The notes beneath the pieces were generated by a model, which worked only from the letters and a program-made list of their open reading frames with translations, was not told the DNA's origin and ran no database searches. From CAVZMI01 sp050011775 (GTDB lineage: Bacteria; Bacteroidota; Ignavibacteria; UBA10030; CAVZMI01), in contig JBEKIL010000011.1 in NCBI GenBank assembly GCA_050011775.1, positions 86,730 through 150,729 of the forward strand: a DNA stretch of 64,000 bases. The letters run 5' to 3'. The translations under genes and the position numbers were made by a program. Of the stretch, positions 17,143 to 25,610 are shown piece after piece. Numbering within the stretch: position 1 is the first letter of the stretch; the number at the start of each line of letters is the position of its first letter.

Positions 17143-17613
17143 ATGATGTATCAAGGTAAACTCACTGCAAAAAAAATACGGATTGGCATTATCGTTAGTC
17201 GATTTAACGATATCGTCACACACCGATTACTGGAAGGGGCGATGGATTGCCTTTTGAGGCATGAAGCCGATTCATCGTTAATCGATACGGTGTACTGCCC
17301 GGGTTCATTTGAAATTCCTCTTATGGCGCAGACACTGGCACAGAAAAAACGTTATGATGCAATCATCTGTATCGGATGTCTCATTCGTGGTGAAACACCT
17401 CATTTCGATTACATCGCTGGAGAGGTAACAAAAGGAATTGCACAAACGTCGCTCGCATGTGACATTCCTATCGGCTTTGGGATCCTCACCACCGATACCA
17501 TGGAACAGGCGATTGATCGTGCTGGAGGGAAATCAGGCAACAAAGGATGGGATGCAGCACTCAGCGTTATCGAAATGATTGATGTAAGAAAGCAACTTGA
17601 GACAACGAAATAA
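17143..17613 (+). CDS. ribH: 6,7-dimethyl-8-ribityllumazine synthase
   Basis: Penultimate enzyme of riboflavin synthesis; it joins the pyrimidine amine to dihydroxybutanone phosphate and assembles as pentamers or 60-mers. Signatures: VSRFND (substrate), CPGSFEIPL, and IRGETPHFDYI with the catalytic His87; GNKGWDAA lies near the C-terminus. The first ATG at 17143 follows a GAGAG-type ribosome site and gives 157 residues, the normal size. The frame extends to a TTG at 17122, which would overlap that site. The stop overlaps the ATG of the next gene (TAATG). No other rib gene is nearby. Confidence 0.95.
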   Translation: MMYQGKLTAKKIRIGIIVSRFNDIVTHRLLEGAMDCLLRHEADSSLIDTVYCPGSFEIPLMAQTLAQKKRYDAIICIGCLIRGETPHFDYIAGEVTKGIAQTSLACDIPIGFGILTTDTMEQAIDRAGGKSGNKGWDAALSVIEMIDVRKQLETTK

Positions 17614-19874
17614 TGCGCTCTATGTGTAGACTTTTGCTTCTCCTGGTGGGCATGATGATTGCGTGGGCTCCGATATGGTCACAGGGATCGGGCGAATGGA
17701 AAAATTATACTGCACAGAATAATGTCCGAAGTATCAGTGCGATAAAAGGCAACGTTTGGGCTGCAACGCAGGGCGGAGTATTCTGTTATCGCATCGCTGA
17801 TTCAACCTGCCAACAGTTCACAAATTCCGAAGGACTCCCGACCAACGATGTTACATGTGTAATTGCGGATGATAATGGCGGAGTATGGACCGGAGACGCT
17901 ACTGGAGGCATTGCCCACTACAATCCGGGAAACGGTCAATGGCAGGTGAATCTCGACATCACAAACTCCAGTTTTCTAAAAAAACAAATAAATGCATTTC
18001 TTCTCTACGGTGATTCATTGTTCATTGCCGGAGACTATGGCGTATCGCTCTTTTATAAACGTACGCTTGAATTTCGCGATAGCTATGTACGGTTTGGAAA
18101 TTTTTCTGCATTGAATAAAGTCAATGGATTGATGATCCTGAGAGATAACATCTGGATAGCGACGGCAATCGGTGCTGCTACGGCCTCTCTCAGCTCCTCA
18201 AATCTGATTTCTCCGACGGCGTGGCGGACATATACATCGTCTAATGGCCTGCCGTCAGATAGTGTAAAAACAATTTTTTCACTTGATAGTATTGTTTATG
18301 TCGGAACGGACCGCGGTGTCGCATATTTCAATGGGACGACATGGACAATTATGGATGCACTCGGCCCATTGTCGATTCAACATGCTGTCGTAGGAACAAA
18401 CGGTGTATATGCAATCACAAAAGATGCAATCTATTTAATTCAATCACCGACACAATTTCAAAAAATTGTCGATGTTCCAGCGGATATCCTTACAGATATC
18501 ACCATGGAGAATGGTAAAATCATCCTTGGCTCGGGTTCGCGGGGAATCGGATTTGTCGAGGATATGGGTATCCGGTATACAATTCCGAACGGTCCTGCAT
18601 CGAATCAGTTCATCAGTCTTGCAATAGATCAAAAGGGAATTCTCTGGGCTGCATCAGGATATAATCTTCAGGGTAAAGGTTTCTATAGCTTTGATGGAAA
18701 AACATGGACAAATTATACGACAAATACAGATACGCTGATCAAATCGGATGACTATCACCGCGTTGTGGTCGGAGTAAATAATACCAAATGGATTTGTTCA
18801 TGGGGTGACGGGATGATGATGGTCCGCGATGATAATACACTCTATCGATATAGTTCTCAAAATGCTCCCTTCTTGGGTATTAAAAAAGATCCAAAATACA
18901 TCTTAATCTGTGATGTCGCTTATGACTGGAAAGGCAATACATGGTTTGTCGATTGGGATCCCGCCGACGAAAAACTTCTCTGGGTACTTCGTCCGGATTC
19001 GACTTGGAGGGGATATCCGATAGGATATAATCAAACGTACACGGATCTCAGTGGCATCTCGATCGACCAAAATGGGAATAAATGGCTTTATCAGCGATTG
19101 GCGACAGTTCTATCGCCGGGTTTGTTTTTCGTAGATTCAAAAGGAACATTGGATGATCCGTCAGACGACACATGGACACTGTTAACAACCTCATCGGGAT
19201 TAGTGAGCAATAATATCACAACAGTGGCCGTCGATAATGATGGTTCAATATGGGTGGGCACTACCAGTGGCGCGAATGTTATTCTGAATCCGTCGAATCC
19301 AGAGGCCTCATTAGATAAAAGTATTGTGATCCCGCTTGAAGGCATTAATGTAAATACTATTGCCGTTGACCCTCTAAATAATAAATGGATCGGAACAAAA
19401 GAAGGGATTTTTGTGCTCTCGGACAGGGCGTCAGTTGTTGCATCATATACGGTAAATTCCACAAATGGAAAACTTCCCGACAACGATGTGAGGTCAATTG
19501 CTTTTGATGGTAATCGAGGTATAGCATATCTCGGGACGGAAAAAGGTCTGGCAAGCGTTAGAACTTCCTTTATTGCACCACAGCCGTTGTTCCAAGATCT
19601 TCTCTTTTACCCAAATCCGTTTATTATTTCCACTGGGAAAACGTTAACTATTGACGGCCTGGTACAAAATTCATCGGTGAAAATACTCTCGAATGATGGA
19701 AGACTTGTCCGCGAGCTGTCAGATAAAAATTCTCTTCCGGGTGGCAGAGTTGCCTTCTGGGATGGAACCGACCAGCAAGGGGCGCAGGTGGCCAGTGGAA
19801 TTTATCTTGTCGTTGCATATACCCAACAGGGAGATCAAGTCGCCACGGGAAAAGTGGCAGTGGTAAGAAGGTGA
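17613..19874 (+). CDS. Secreted two-component-propeller-like protein with T9SS sorting domain
   Basis: A 753-residue exported protein. A signal peptide covers about 1-24 (ends APIWSQG). It is followed by two-component-regulator propeller repeats, e.g. GLPTNDVTCVIADDNGG, GLPSDSVKTIFSLDS, GLVSNNITTVAVDNDGS and KLPDNDVRSIAFDGN. The last ~85 residues form a type IX secretion sorting/FlgD-like domain (FYPNPF, LPGGRVAFWDGTD, SGIYLVV). No kinase or enzyme domain follows the propeller, so it is a surface or secreted protein. Its ATG is fused to the ribH stop (TAATG), implying coupled translation although the products are unrelated in function. Confidence 0.85.
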   Translation: MRSMCRLLLLLVGMMIAWAPIWSQGSGEWKNYTAQNNVRSISAIKGNVWAATQGGVFCYRIADSTCQQFTNSEGLPTNDVTCVIADDNGGVWTGDATGGIAHYNPGNGQWQVNLDITNSSFLKKQINAFLLYGDSLFIAGDYGVSLFYKRTLEFRDSYVRFGNFSALNKVNGLMILRDNIWIATAIGAATASLSSSNLISPTAWRTYTSSNGLPSDSVKTIFSLDSIVYVGTDRGVAYFNGTTWTIMDALGPLSIQHAVVGTNGVYAITKDAIYLIQSPTQFQKIVDVPADILTDITMENGKIILGSGSRGIGFVEDMGIRYTIPNGPASNQFISLAIDQKGILWAASGYNLQGKGFYSFDGKTWTNYTTNTDTLIKSDDYHRVVVGVNNTKWICSWGDGMMMVRDDNTLYRYSSQNAPFLGIKKDPKYILICDVAYDWKGNTWFVDWDPADEKLLWVLRPDSTWRGYPIGYNQTYTDLSGISIDQNGNKWLYQRLATVLSPGLFFVDSKGTLDDPSDDTWTLLTTSSGLVSNNITTVAVDNDGSIWVGTTSGANVILNPSNPEASLDKSIVIPLEGINVNTIAVDPLNNKWIGTKEGIFVLSDRASVVASYTVNSTNGKLPDNDVRSIAFDGNRGIAYLGTEKGLASVRTSFIAPQPLFQDLLFYPNPFIISTGKTLTIDGLVQNSSVKILSNDGRLVRELSDKNSLPGGRVAFWDGTDQQGAQVASGIYLVVAYTQQGDQVATGKVAVVRR

Positions 19875-19977
19875 CCGCAGGGAAGAACATGAGCGAAGAA
19901 GGATTTTCGAACATACATCCGTCACTACAAATTATCAATTAAGGAAACCCGTTGCTACTTTTCATTGCTAGGAGGAG

Positions 19978-20274
19978 ATGACGTTGGAGAACACGAATCC
20001 GAAAGACAAGGTGTACAAGGAAGAAGTCTTTACCAGGAGGGTCCGGGCTGGAAAACGGACATACTTCTTCGATGTGAAGTCCACAAGATCAGAAAAAGAC
20101 TATTACGTTACCATTACCGAGAGTAAACGAGTGGGGGAGGAGGAGTACGAAAAACATAAAATCTTTCTCTATAAAGAAGACTTCGATAAATTTATTGAGG
20201 CCCTCTCGGAAGCTATCGATTTCGTTCAGTCCGAATTAACCGAAAAGCAGGCGACCCCTGTCGAAGAGACTTGA
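19978..20274 (+). CDS. PUR-family nucleic-acid-binding protein (DUF3276)
   Basis: A 98-residue basic/acidic protein matching the bacterial PUR-alpha-like family (DUF3276). It has a single PUR repeat, with EEVFTRRVRAGKRTYFFDVK on the strands and a helix near the C-terminus (FDKFIEALSEAIDFV). Related spirochaete proteins bind single-stranded DNA and RNA. The start is uncertain: the ATG at 19978 touches the strong AGGAGG site (2 bases), while a TTG at 19984 has 8 bases of spacing, so the real protein may begin two codons later. It stands alone before the fatty-acid operon. Confidence 0.88.
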   Translation: MTLENTNPKDKVYKEEVFTRRVRAGKRTYFFDVKSTRSEKDYYVTITESKRVGEEEYEKHKIFLYKEDFDKFIEALSEAIDFVQSELTEKQATPVEET

Positions 20275-20303
20275 TTTATGACACATTGTCGCTGACGAAC
20301 TAT

Positions 20304-20326
20304 TCGGGCGCTTTTACGGCGCCCGA
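20304..20326 (+). terminator. Hairpin after the PUR gene
   Basis: A perfect 8-bp GC stem TCGGGCGC / GCGCCCGA with a 7-base loop, 29 bases after the stop. The following bases are TATATTTC, so termination strength is moderate. Confidence 0.55.
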
Positions 20327-20358
20327 TATATTTCAGGTAAACCCATTCCCCTTTTTCC

Positions 20359-20387
20359 TTGACTCTATTGGGTTTTTTCTCTATATT
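20359..20387 (+). promoter_or_regulatory. Predicted promoter of the yceD-rpmF-plsX-fab operon
   Basis: TTGACT, a 17-base spacer and TATATT. It is identical at both hexamers to the Crp/Fnr promoter at 15381 and is separated from the upstream gene by a hairpin. Confidence 0.6.
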
Positions 20388-20481
20388 TTAACGTTTTTTT
20401 GCAGGACTGTTCTTTCAAACATGATTCAAGGTGTGGTTTTATCCAACAGAACTGCATATTTATTGGGAATTCGGTCAGGTT

Positions 20482-20982
20482 ATGCAAATAAATATCTCAA
20501 ATCTGGCGCAGGGCATTCACACATATTCTCTTGAAGTAGCACCTGCAGATCTTGAGATCCAGCAGCACTTTACTTCGGTTATTAAGGCCGAAGTAACGCT
20601 CGATAAGAGTGTCCACCAGATTTTATTGGAAGTCTGGATTCCTGGAGTAGAAGGTCATTTTCTATGTGACCGATGTGTTGAGGAGTTCAGCAGGATTATT
20701 ACATGTAGTTACCGGAAAGTGTATGTCAGCCGGGAAATTGATGGTGTTGCTTTCAATGGGGACGAAATCGAGATTATTTCCCCTGATATGAACATCATTG
20801 ATCTGTCCAATGATGTACGGGATGAAATTTTACTGGCGATCCCCTTGAAACTTCTCTGCAGAGAAGATTGTGCCGGTTTATGCTCACGTTGTGGAAAGAA
20901 TTTGAATACCGGACAATGCGATTGTGCACCGGCACCTACGGATTCACGGTGGGAAGCGCTGGCACGTTTACGTGATAATTAA
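20482..20982 (+). CDS. yceD: YceD/DUF177 family protein
   Basis: About 166 residues from the ATG at 20482; the frame is open upstream to 20431 but that would start in the promoter leader. The family is encoded next to rpmF in most bacteria and is linked to 23S rRNA accumulation. Visible are the FLCDRCVEEFSR motif in the middle and a C-terminal cysteine cluster (CREDCAGLCSRCGKN, then CDC) that should bind zinc. Its position, one gene before rpmF and the fatty-acid genes, is the classic arrangement. Confidence 0.88.
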   Translation: MQINISNLAQGIHTYSLEVAPADLEIQQHFTSVIKAEVTLDKSVHQILLEVWIPGVEGHFLCDRCVEEFSRIITCSYRKVYVSREIDGVAFNGDEIEIISPDMNIIDLSNDVRDEILLAIPLKLLCREDCAGLCSRCGKNLNTGQCDCAPAPTDSRWEALARLRDN

Positions 20983-21074
20983 AGCCTGATAAGCCGTGTT
21001 CCATTTCCAATGTTTTTCTTCAGGAGATGCGGGTGTCTCGGTGAAATTCAAATATATGTTGATAGGAGGTCAGT

Positions 21075-21257
21075 ATGCCAAATCCAAAACGACGCCAATC
21101 AAAAGCACGTGGACGCAAACGTCGAACTCATTATAAAGCTATAGTCCCCTCGTATGGTGAATGCCCAAATTGCCACGAGCCAAAACTTCACCATCGTGCA
21201 TGCCCAAACTGCGGCTATTACAATGGACGTTCCATTGTAAGCCCAAAAGAATCCTAA
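21075..21257 (+). CDS. rpmF: Ribosomal protein bL32
   Basis: A 60-residue basic protein of the large ribosomal subunit. The N-terminus (MPNPKRRQSKARGRKRR) is characteristic. CPNC and CPNCGYYNGR supply four cysteines for a zinc ribbon, so this is the zinc-binding form. An AGGAGG site lies directly upstream. It sits between yceD and plsX, as in many bacteria. Confidence 0.97.
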   Translation: MPNPKRRQSKARGRKRRTHYKAIVPSYGECPNCHEPKLHHRACPNCGYYNGRSIVSPKES

Positions 21258-21347
21258 AATGTATTTCCTTTGACGCATGTGATCACACGAACGGATCGAT
21301 AACGTGAATGATCTTATGCAACCCCCAATAACCCGGTTAGGCAGACG

Positions 21348-22358
21348 TTGAATAAAAGTCGTGTAATACGAATTGCTGTTGATGCAATGGGAGGCGATCA
21401 CGCCCCTTATGTCGTTGTAGAAGGAGCTCTCGATGCACTTAGACAAACCGCAAACCGGTTCGAGGTTATTCTTGTCGGTGATAAAAATGCAATAACAACA
21501 GAATTACAGAAATATCCCGGATCGTCGCAATCGGTCCGGATCGAACATGCTGCGGAAGTGGTAAATTTCGATGACGACGCGCTTGCTCCCGTACGTACGA
21601 AAAAACAATCATCGATTGCCGTTGGACTTCAATTGCATAAATCAGGCGAGGCCGATGCGTTTGTGAGTGCAGGACATACTGGTGCCGTGATGTCGGCTTC
21701 GACACTGCTCCTCGGACGTATCGAAGGAGTCGGGCGGCCGACAATCGCCGCCACGCTGCCGTCAGAAAAAGGATATTGTTTATTGACAGATGCCGGGACA
21801 AATGTCGATTGCCGGCCGCAGCATCTCCGTGAATTTGGCATAATGGCAAGTATTTTTGCGGAAGAAATTCTGCATTATCCAAAGCCAAGAATCGGACTCT
21901 TAAGTTTTGGTGAAGAAAAAAATAAAGGAAATGAACTCACTCTTGAAGCATACAAACTGCTGGAACAGAGCGGTTTAAATTTCATCGGGAATATCGAAGG
22001 GCGTGACATCCTAAAAGGTAATGTCCAGGTCGTGGTCTGCGACGGTTTTGTCGGTAATGTTGTTTTAAAATTTGCTGAAGGGATGGTTGAACTCTTACGT
22101 GTAAGACTGAAGATGTATGCAAAAGTATCGCTCTGGAATAAAATACGTATTGCTTTTGCCTATGGTACTCTGAAAAAAGTATTGAAGGAATTTGATTATC
22201 AGGAATATGGCGGCGTTCCACTTCTTGGTGTCAATGGAGTAACCATTATCGGTCATGGGAAATCGAGCGCCAAGGCAATAAAAAACATGATATTAAAAGC
22301 CGAAGAAATGGTTATTAAACAGGTAAACATAAAGATTCAACACGCACTTGCTACGTAG
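21348..22358 (+). CDS. plsX: Phosphate acyltransferase PlsX
   Basis: Converts acyl-ACP to acyl-phosphate, the donor for phospholipid synthesis; a peripheral membrane enzyme. A 336-residue protein with RIAVDAMGGDHAP at the start, GHTGAVMSAST, and GRDILKGNVQVVVCDGFVGN. The start is a TTG, and no in-frame ATG lies between it and the conserved AVDAMGGD strand, so a TTG start is likely. It belongs to the yceD-rpmF-fab operon. Confidence 0.95.
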   Translation: MNKSRVIRIAVDAMGGDHAPYVVVEGALDALRQTANRFEVILVGDKNAITTELQKYPGSSQSVRIEHAAEVVNFDDDALAPVRTKKQSSIAVGLQLHKSGEADAFVSAGHTGAVMSASTLLLGRIEGVGRPTIAATLPSEKGYCLLTDAGTNVDCRPQHLREFGIMASIFAEEILHYPKPRIGLLSFGEEKNKGNELTLEAYKLLEQSGLNFIGNIEGRDILKGNVQVVVCDGFVGNVVLKFAEGMVELLRVRLKMYAKVSLWNKIRIAFAYGTLKKVLKEFDYQEYGGVPLLGVNGVTIIGHGKSSAKAIKNMILKAEEMVIKQVNIKIQHALAT

Positions 22359-22374
22359 TAATAGAAGGATTTTC

Positions 22375-23379
22375 ATGGAAAACATTCGTGCAACAATTAC
22401 GGGTATCGGACACTATGTACCAGATAAGATTCTTACAAATTTTGATCTTGAAAAAATGGTTGATACCTCCGATGAATGGATACGAACGCGCACAGGTATT
22501 CGGGAGCGACATATCCTTGAGCACGGCGGTACCTCGGATATGGGTGCAAAGGCTCTTCAATCGTTGATGGCTAACAGCAACCTTGATCCATCGGAAATCG
22601 AAGTTCTTATTGTCGCGACCATTTCTCCTGACATGATGTTTCCATCGACATCCTGCTTAATTCAAAATAAAATCGGGGCGTCGAAGGCATTTTGTATCGA
22701 CCTGTCAGCCGCCTGCTGCGGTTTTATCTATGCACTGGTAGTCGGTGCGCAATTCATCGAAAATGGAAGATATAAAAAAGTTGTCGTTGTTGGCGCCGAT
22801 AAAATGAGCTCCATTACCGACTATACAGATAGAAACACATGCATTTTATTCGGCGATGCAGCAGCAGCAGTGCTTCTTGAGCCGAGTGAAGATCTTCAAT
22901 ACGGATTAATTGACCATAAGTTCTACTCGGACGGATCCGGAGCACCCTTTCTCTATCTGAAAGGGGGAGGGAGCTTGTATCCGGCAACTCACGAGACCGT
23001 CGACAAGGGATGGCACTACCTCTATCAGGATGGAAAATCGGTGTTTAAAATTGCAGTGGTCGGAATGGCCGACGTCTCAGAAGAAATCCTTAAGCGAAAC
23101 AAACTCACCGGCGCCGATATTGACTGGCTGGTTCCCCATCAGGCTAATATGCGGATTCTAACGGCAACGGCCGAGCGGATGGGACTCGAAATGTCAAAAG
23201 TGATGGTCAATATCGACCGTTACGGAAATACCACCGCCGCCACAATTCCTCTCTGTCTGTCAGAATGGTGGCAAAATGGGAAATTGCGGAAAGGACAGCG
23301 AATAATTATCTCAAGTTTCGGTGCAGGGTGGACTTGGGGTGCCGCTCTTCTTCGATGGTCTCTTGACCTGAAACAATAA
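22375..23379 (+). CDS. fabH: Beta-ketoacyl-ACP synthase III
   Basis: Starts fatty acid elongation by condensing acetyl-CoA (or branched acyl-CoA) with malonyl-ACP. The triad is Cys114 (SAACCGFIY), His in VPHQANMRI and Asn in YGNTTAATI. The ATG at 22375 follows AGAAGGA, and the resulting 334 residues fit the family. The longer frame overlaps the end of plsX. The operon position is conserved. Confidence 0.96.
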   Translation: MENIRATITGIGHYVPDKILTNFDLEKMVDTSDEWIRTRTGIRERHILEHGGTSDMGAKALQSLMANSNLDPSEIEVLIVATISPDMMFPSTSCLIQNKIGASKAFCIDLSAACCGFIYALVVGAQFIENGRYKKVVVVGADKMSSITDYTDRNTCILFGDAAAAVLLEPSEDLQYGLIDHKFYSDGSGAPFLYLKGGGSLYPATHETVDKGWHYLYQDGKSVFKIAVVGMADVSEEILKRNKLTGADIDWLVPHQANMRILTATAERMGLEMSKVMVNIDRYGNTTAATIPLCLSEWWQNGKLRKGQRIIISSFGAGWTWGAALLRWSLDLKQ

Positions 23380-23389
23380 GGTACAATTA

Positions 23390-24304
23390 ATGGGTGTCGT
23401 AGCATTTGTGTATCCGGGGCAGGGCTCCCAGTACGTAGGAATGGGAAAAGATCTCTATGAGCAAAACCCGCTCGCAAAAGAACTTTTTCAAAAAGCCGAT
23501 GATATGCTCGGTATTTCATTAAGCTCGATTTGTTTTAACGGACCGGAAGAAGAGTTACGACGGACAAAAAATACTCAACCGGCGATCTTTTTACATAGCG
23601 TAATTCTGACAAAGCTTCTGCGATACCGTCCTGCGATGGTGGCGGGACATTCGCTTGGTGAGTATTCAGCACTGGTGTGCTCCGGAGCGATTTCATTCGA
23701 AGATGGTCTGAAGCTCGTCCGTTTGCGAGGCGAGTTGATGCAACGTGCCGGCGAGGAACACCCGGGAACAATGGCTGCGATTATCGGACTCGAAGGATAT
23801 GTAATCGAAGATATATGCCGGGAAGCAAGCATGGCAGGAATTGTACAACCTGCAAATTTTAATTCGCCGGGACAGGTTGTTGTTTCAGGGTCAATACCTG
23901 GTGTACGAAAATCGATGGAACTGGCAAAGGCACGCGGTGCAAAAATCACGAAAGAGCTGGTCGTCAGCGGTGCATTTCATTCACAGCTGATGCAGAGCGC
24001 AGGCGATGGACTAAGAAAAACGCTCGCGACGATAAATATTTTTGATATTGAAATTCCTGTCTATGCAAATGTAACAGCACAACCGGTGAAAGCAGCAGAA
24101 GAAATACGCGATCTTCTCTACCGTCAATTACTCAATCCGGTGCGGTGGGAAGAATCGATTCGTTCAATGGTCAAAAATGGAGCAACACGATTCATCGAGG
24201 TCGGACCTGGAAAAGTGCTTCAGGGATTGGTAAAACGAATCAGCCCGGCTGTCGAAATATCAGGAATTGATACATTTCAAGAGTATCAAGCAGCGAAAGG
24301 ATAG
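23390..24304 (+). CDS. fabD: Malonyl-CoA:ACP transacylase
   Basis: Loads malonyl groups onto acyl carrier protein. A 304-residue protein with the oxyanion segment YPGQGSQYVGMG at the N-terminus, nucleophile Ser88 in AGHSLGEYSAL, and the catalytic His in SGAFHSQLM. It starts 10 bases after fabH and is followed by an unusually long 179-base gap before fabG. Confidence 0.96.
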   Translation: MGVVAFVYPGQGSQYVGMGKDLYEQNPLAKELFQKADDMLGISLSSICFNGPEEELRRTKNTQPAIFLHSVILTKLLRYRPAMVAGHSLGEYSALVCSGAISFEDGLKLVRLRGELMQRAGEEHPGTMAAIIGLEGYVIEDICREASMAGIVQPANFNSPGQVVVSGSIPGVRKSMELAKARGAKITKELVVSGAFHSQLMQSAGDGLRKTLATINIFDIEIPVYANVTAQPVKAAEEIRDLLYRQLLNPVRWEESIRSMVKNGATRFIEVGPGKVLQGLVKRISPAVEISGIDTFQEYQAAKG

Positions 24305-24378
24305 ACAGCTTTTTCATCAGTTATTCTCGGTTATGTCGGAAATCATATGTAGATATTATCGGAGTAATAAAAAAAGAC

Positions 24379-24407
24379 TTGCAAAAGAACTTGCATATCT
24401 TAATATT
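24379..24407 (+). promoter_or_regulatory. Possible internal promoter before fabG
   Basis: Inside the 179-base AT-rich gap between fabD and fabG are TTGCAA-N17-AATATT (24379-24407) and an overlapping TTGCAT-N17-TACAAG (24391-24419). They arise from a near-repeat of ACTTGCA. A short open frame in this gap is not convincing as a gene. Confidence 0.3.
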
Positions 24408-24483
24408 CAAAGATACAAGACCGGCAGGTCGGATTATAGGTCACTTGATAGCTTAGATAACAAGATAAGAGTGGGATTAGAAT

Positions 24484-25230
24484 ATGGGAGTATTTCAGAA
24501 TAAAATTGTGCTCGTTACGGGTGGCGCTCGCGGCATCGGGAAAGCGATCTCATTGGCATTTGCAGCCGAAGGCGCACATATTGCATTTACAGATATCGTG
24601 CTCGGCGATGCCGCAGATATAACGTTGCAGGAAATCCGCTCAAAAGAAGTTAAAGCCCTTGCGCTTCAATCGGATGTAAGGGATTATGCATCAACGCAAC
24701 AGGCAGTCGACATTGTGGTAAAAGAATTTCAACGGATCGATGTTTTAATAAACAATGCCGGCATCACACGCGATAATCTGCTGGTTCGTATGTCGGAGGA
24801 CGATTGGGATGCGGTGATCGGAACAAACCTGAAGGGAGTATTTAACTACTGCAAAGCTGTTGCCCGGCAGATGATCGGACAGCGTGAAGGTAAGATCATA
24901 AACATTTCTTCAATTGCCGGCGTTGTCGGAAACGCGGGACAGGTGAATTATTCAGCCTCGAAAGCCGGTGTAATCGGTATTACAAAAACACTGGCAAAAG
25001 AACTGGCGTCGCGGAATATTCAGGTCAATGCTGTCGCGCCCGGTGTCATTGAGACCGATATGACGAGAAAATTAACACCGCAACAGCGTGAGACACTGCT
25101 CGCTCCGGTTCCGATGAAACGAATGGCCCAGCCTGAAGAAGTCGCCAGCGTTGTGCTCTTTCTTGCCTCACCGGCGGCAAGTTATATTACAGGACAAGTA
25201 GTTTGTGTCGATGGCGGTCTGGTAATGTAA
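24484..25230 (+). CDS. fabG: 3-oxoacyl-ACP reductase
   Basis: NADPH-dependent reduction of 3-ketoacyl-ACP in fatty acid synthesis. A 248-residue short-chain dehydrogenase with the TGGARGIGKA cofactor loop, NNAGITRDN, Ser143, Tyr156 and Lys160 (NYSASKAG), and a C-terminal GQVVCVDGGLVM. Part of the fab operon. Confidence 0.95.
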   Translation: MGVFQNKIVLVTGGARGIGKAISLAFAAEGAHIAFTDIVLGDAADITLQEIRSKEVKALALQSDVRDYASTQQAVDIVVKEFQRIDVLINNAGITRDNLLVRMSEDDWDAVIGTNLKGVFNYCKAVARQMIGQREGKIINISSIAGVVGNAGQVNYSASKAGVIGITKTLAKELASRNIQVNAVAPGVIETDMTRKLTPQQRETLLAPVPMKRMAQPEEVASVVLFLASPAASYITGQVVCVDGGLVM

Positions 25231-25303
25231 AGTACTTTAGACCGTCACTAATTATCATAGATCATGTTAAATAACTATCAATCACCTCGAAGGAGATTTA
25301 CTA

Positions 25304-25540
25304 ATGGCCGATGTTGAAGCAAAAGTGAAGGAAATTATAGTTAACAAGCTTGGTGTCGATGAAGCTCAGGTGACATTGCAGGCTTCGTTTACGAATGATC
25401 TGGGGGCGGATTCGCTCGATACAGTTGAACTGGTCATGGAATTCGAGAAATCATTCAATCTACAGATACCCGACGAAGATGCAGAAAAAATCGCTACTGT
25501 CGGTGATGCTGTCAATTACCTAAAAGGGAAAGTTGCATAA
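25304..25540 (+). CDS. acpP: Acyl carrier protein
   Basis: A 78-residue acidic four-helix carrier. Ser37 in the GADSLDTVELVM motif receives 4'-phosphopantetheine, added by AcpS (also encoded here, at 62222). A GAAGGAGA site precedes the ATG. It lies between fabG and fabF. Confidence 0.97.
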   Translation: MADVEAKVKEIIVNKLGVDEAQVTLQASFTNDLGADSLDTVELVMEFEKSFNLQIPDEDAEKIATVGDAVNYLKGKVA

Positions 25541-25610
25541 TTTCCTTTGTGGTTTTTTCCTTTTTTCATAGAGTGAGGGTGCGGTACTACAACATAATGG
25601 GGACTTTCAA

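Noticed and set aside
24267..24503. 78-residue frame bridging fabD and fabG
   Set aside because: Overlaps both neighbours and is Lys/Tyr/Ser-rich as expected for AT-rich spacer; promoter-like elements explain the region better.
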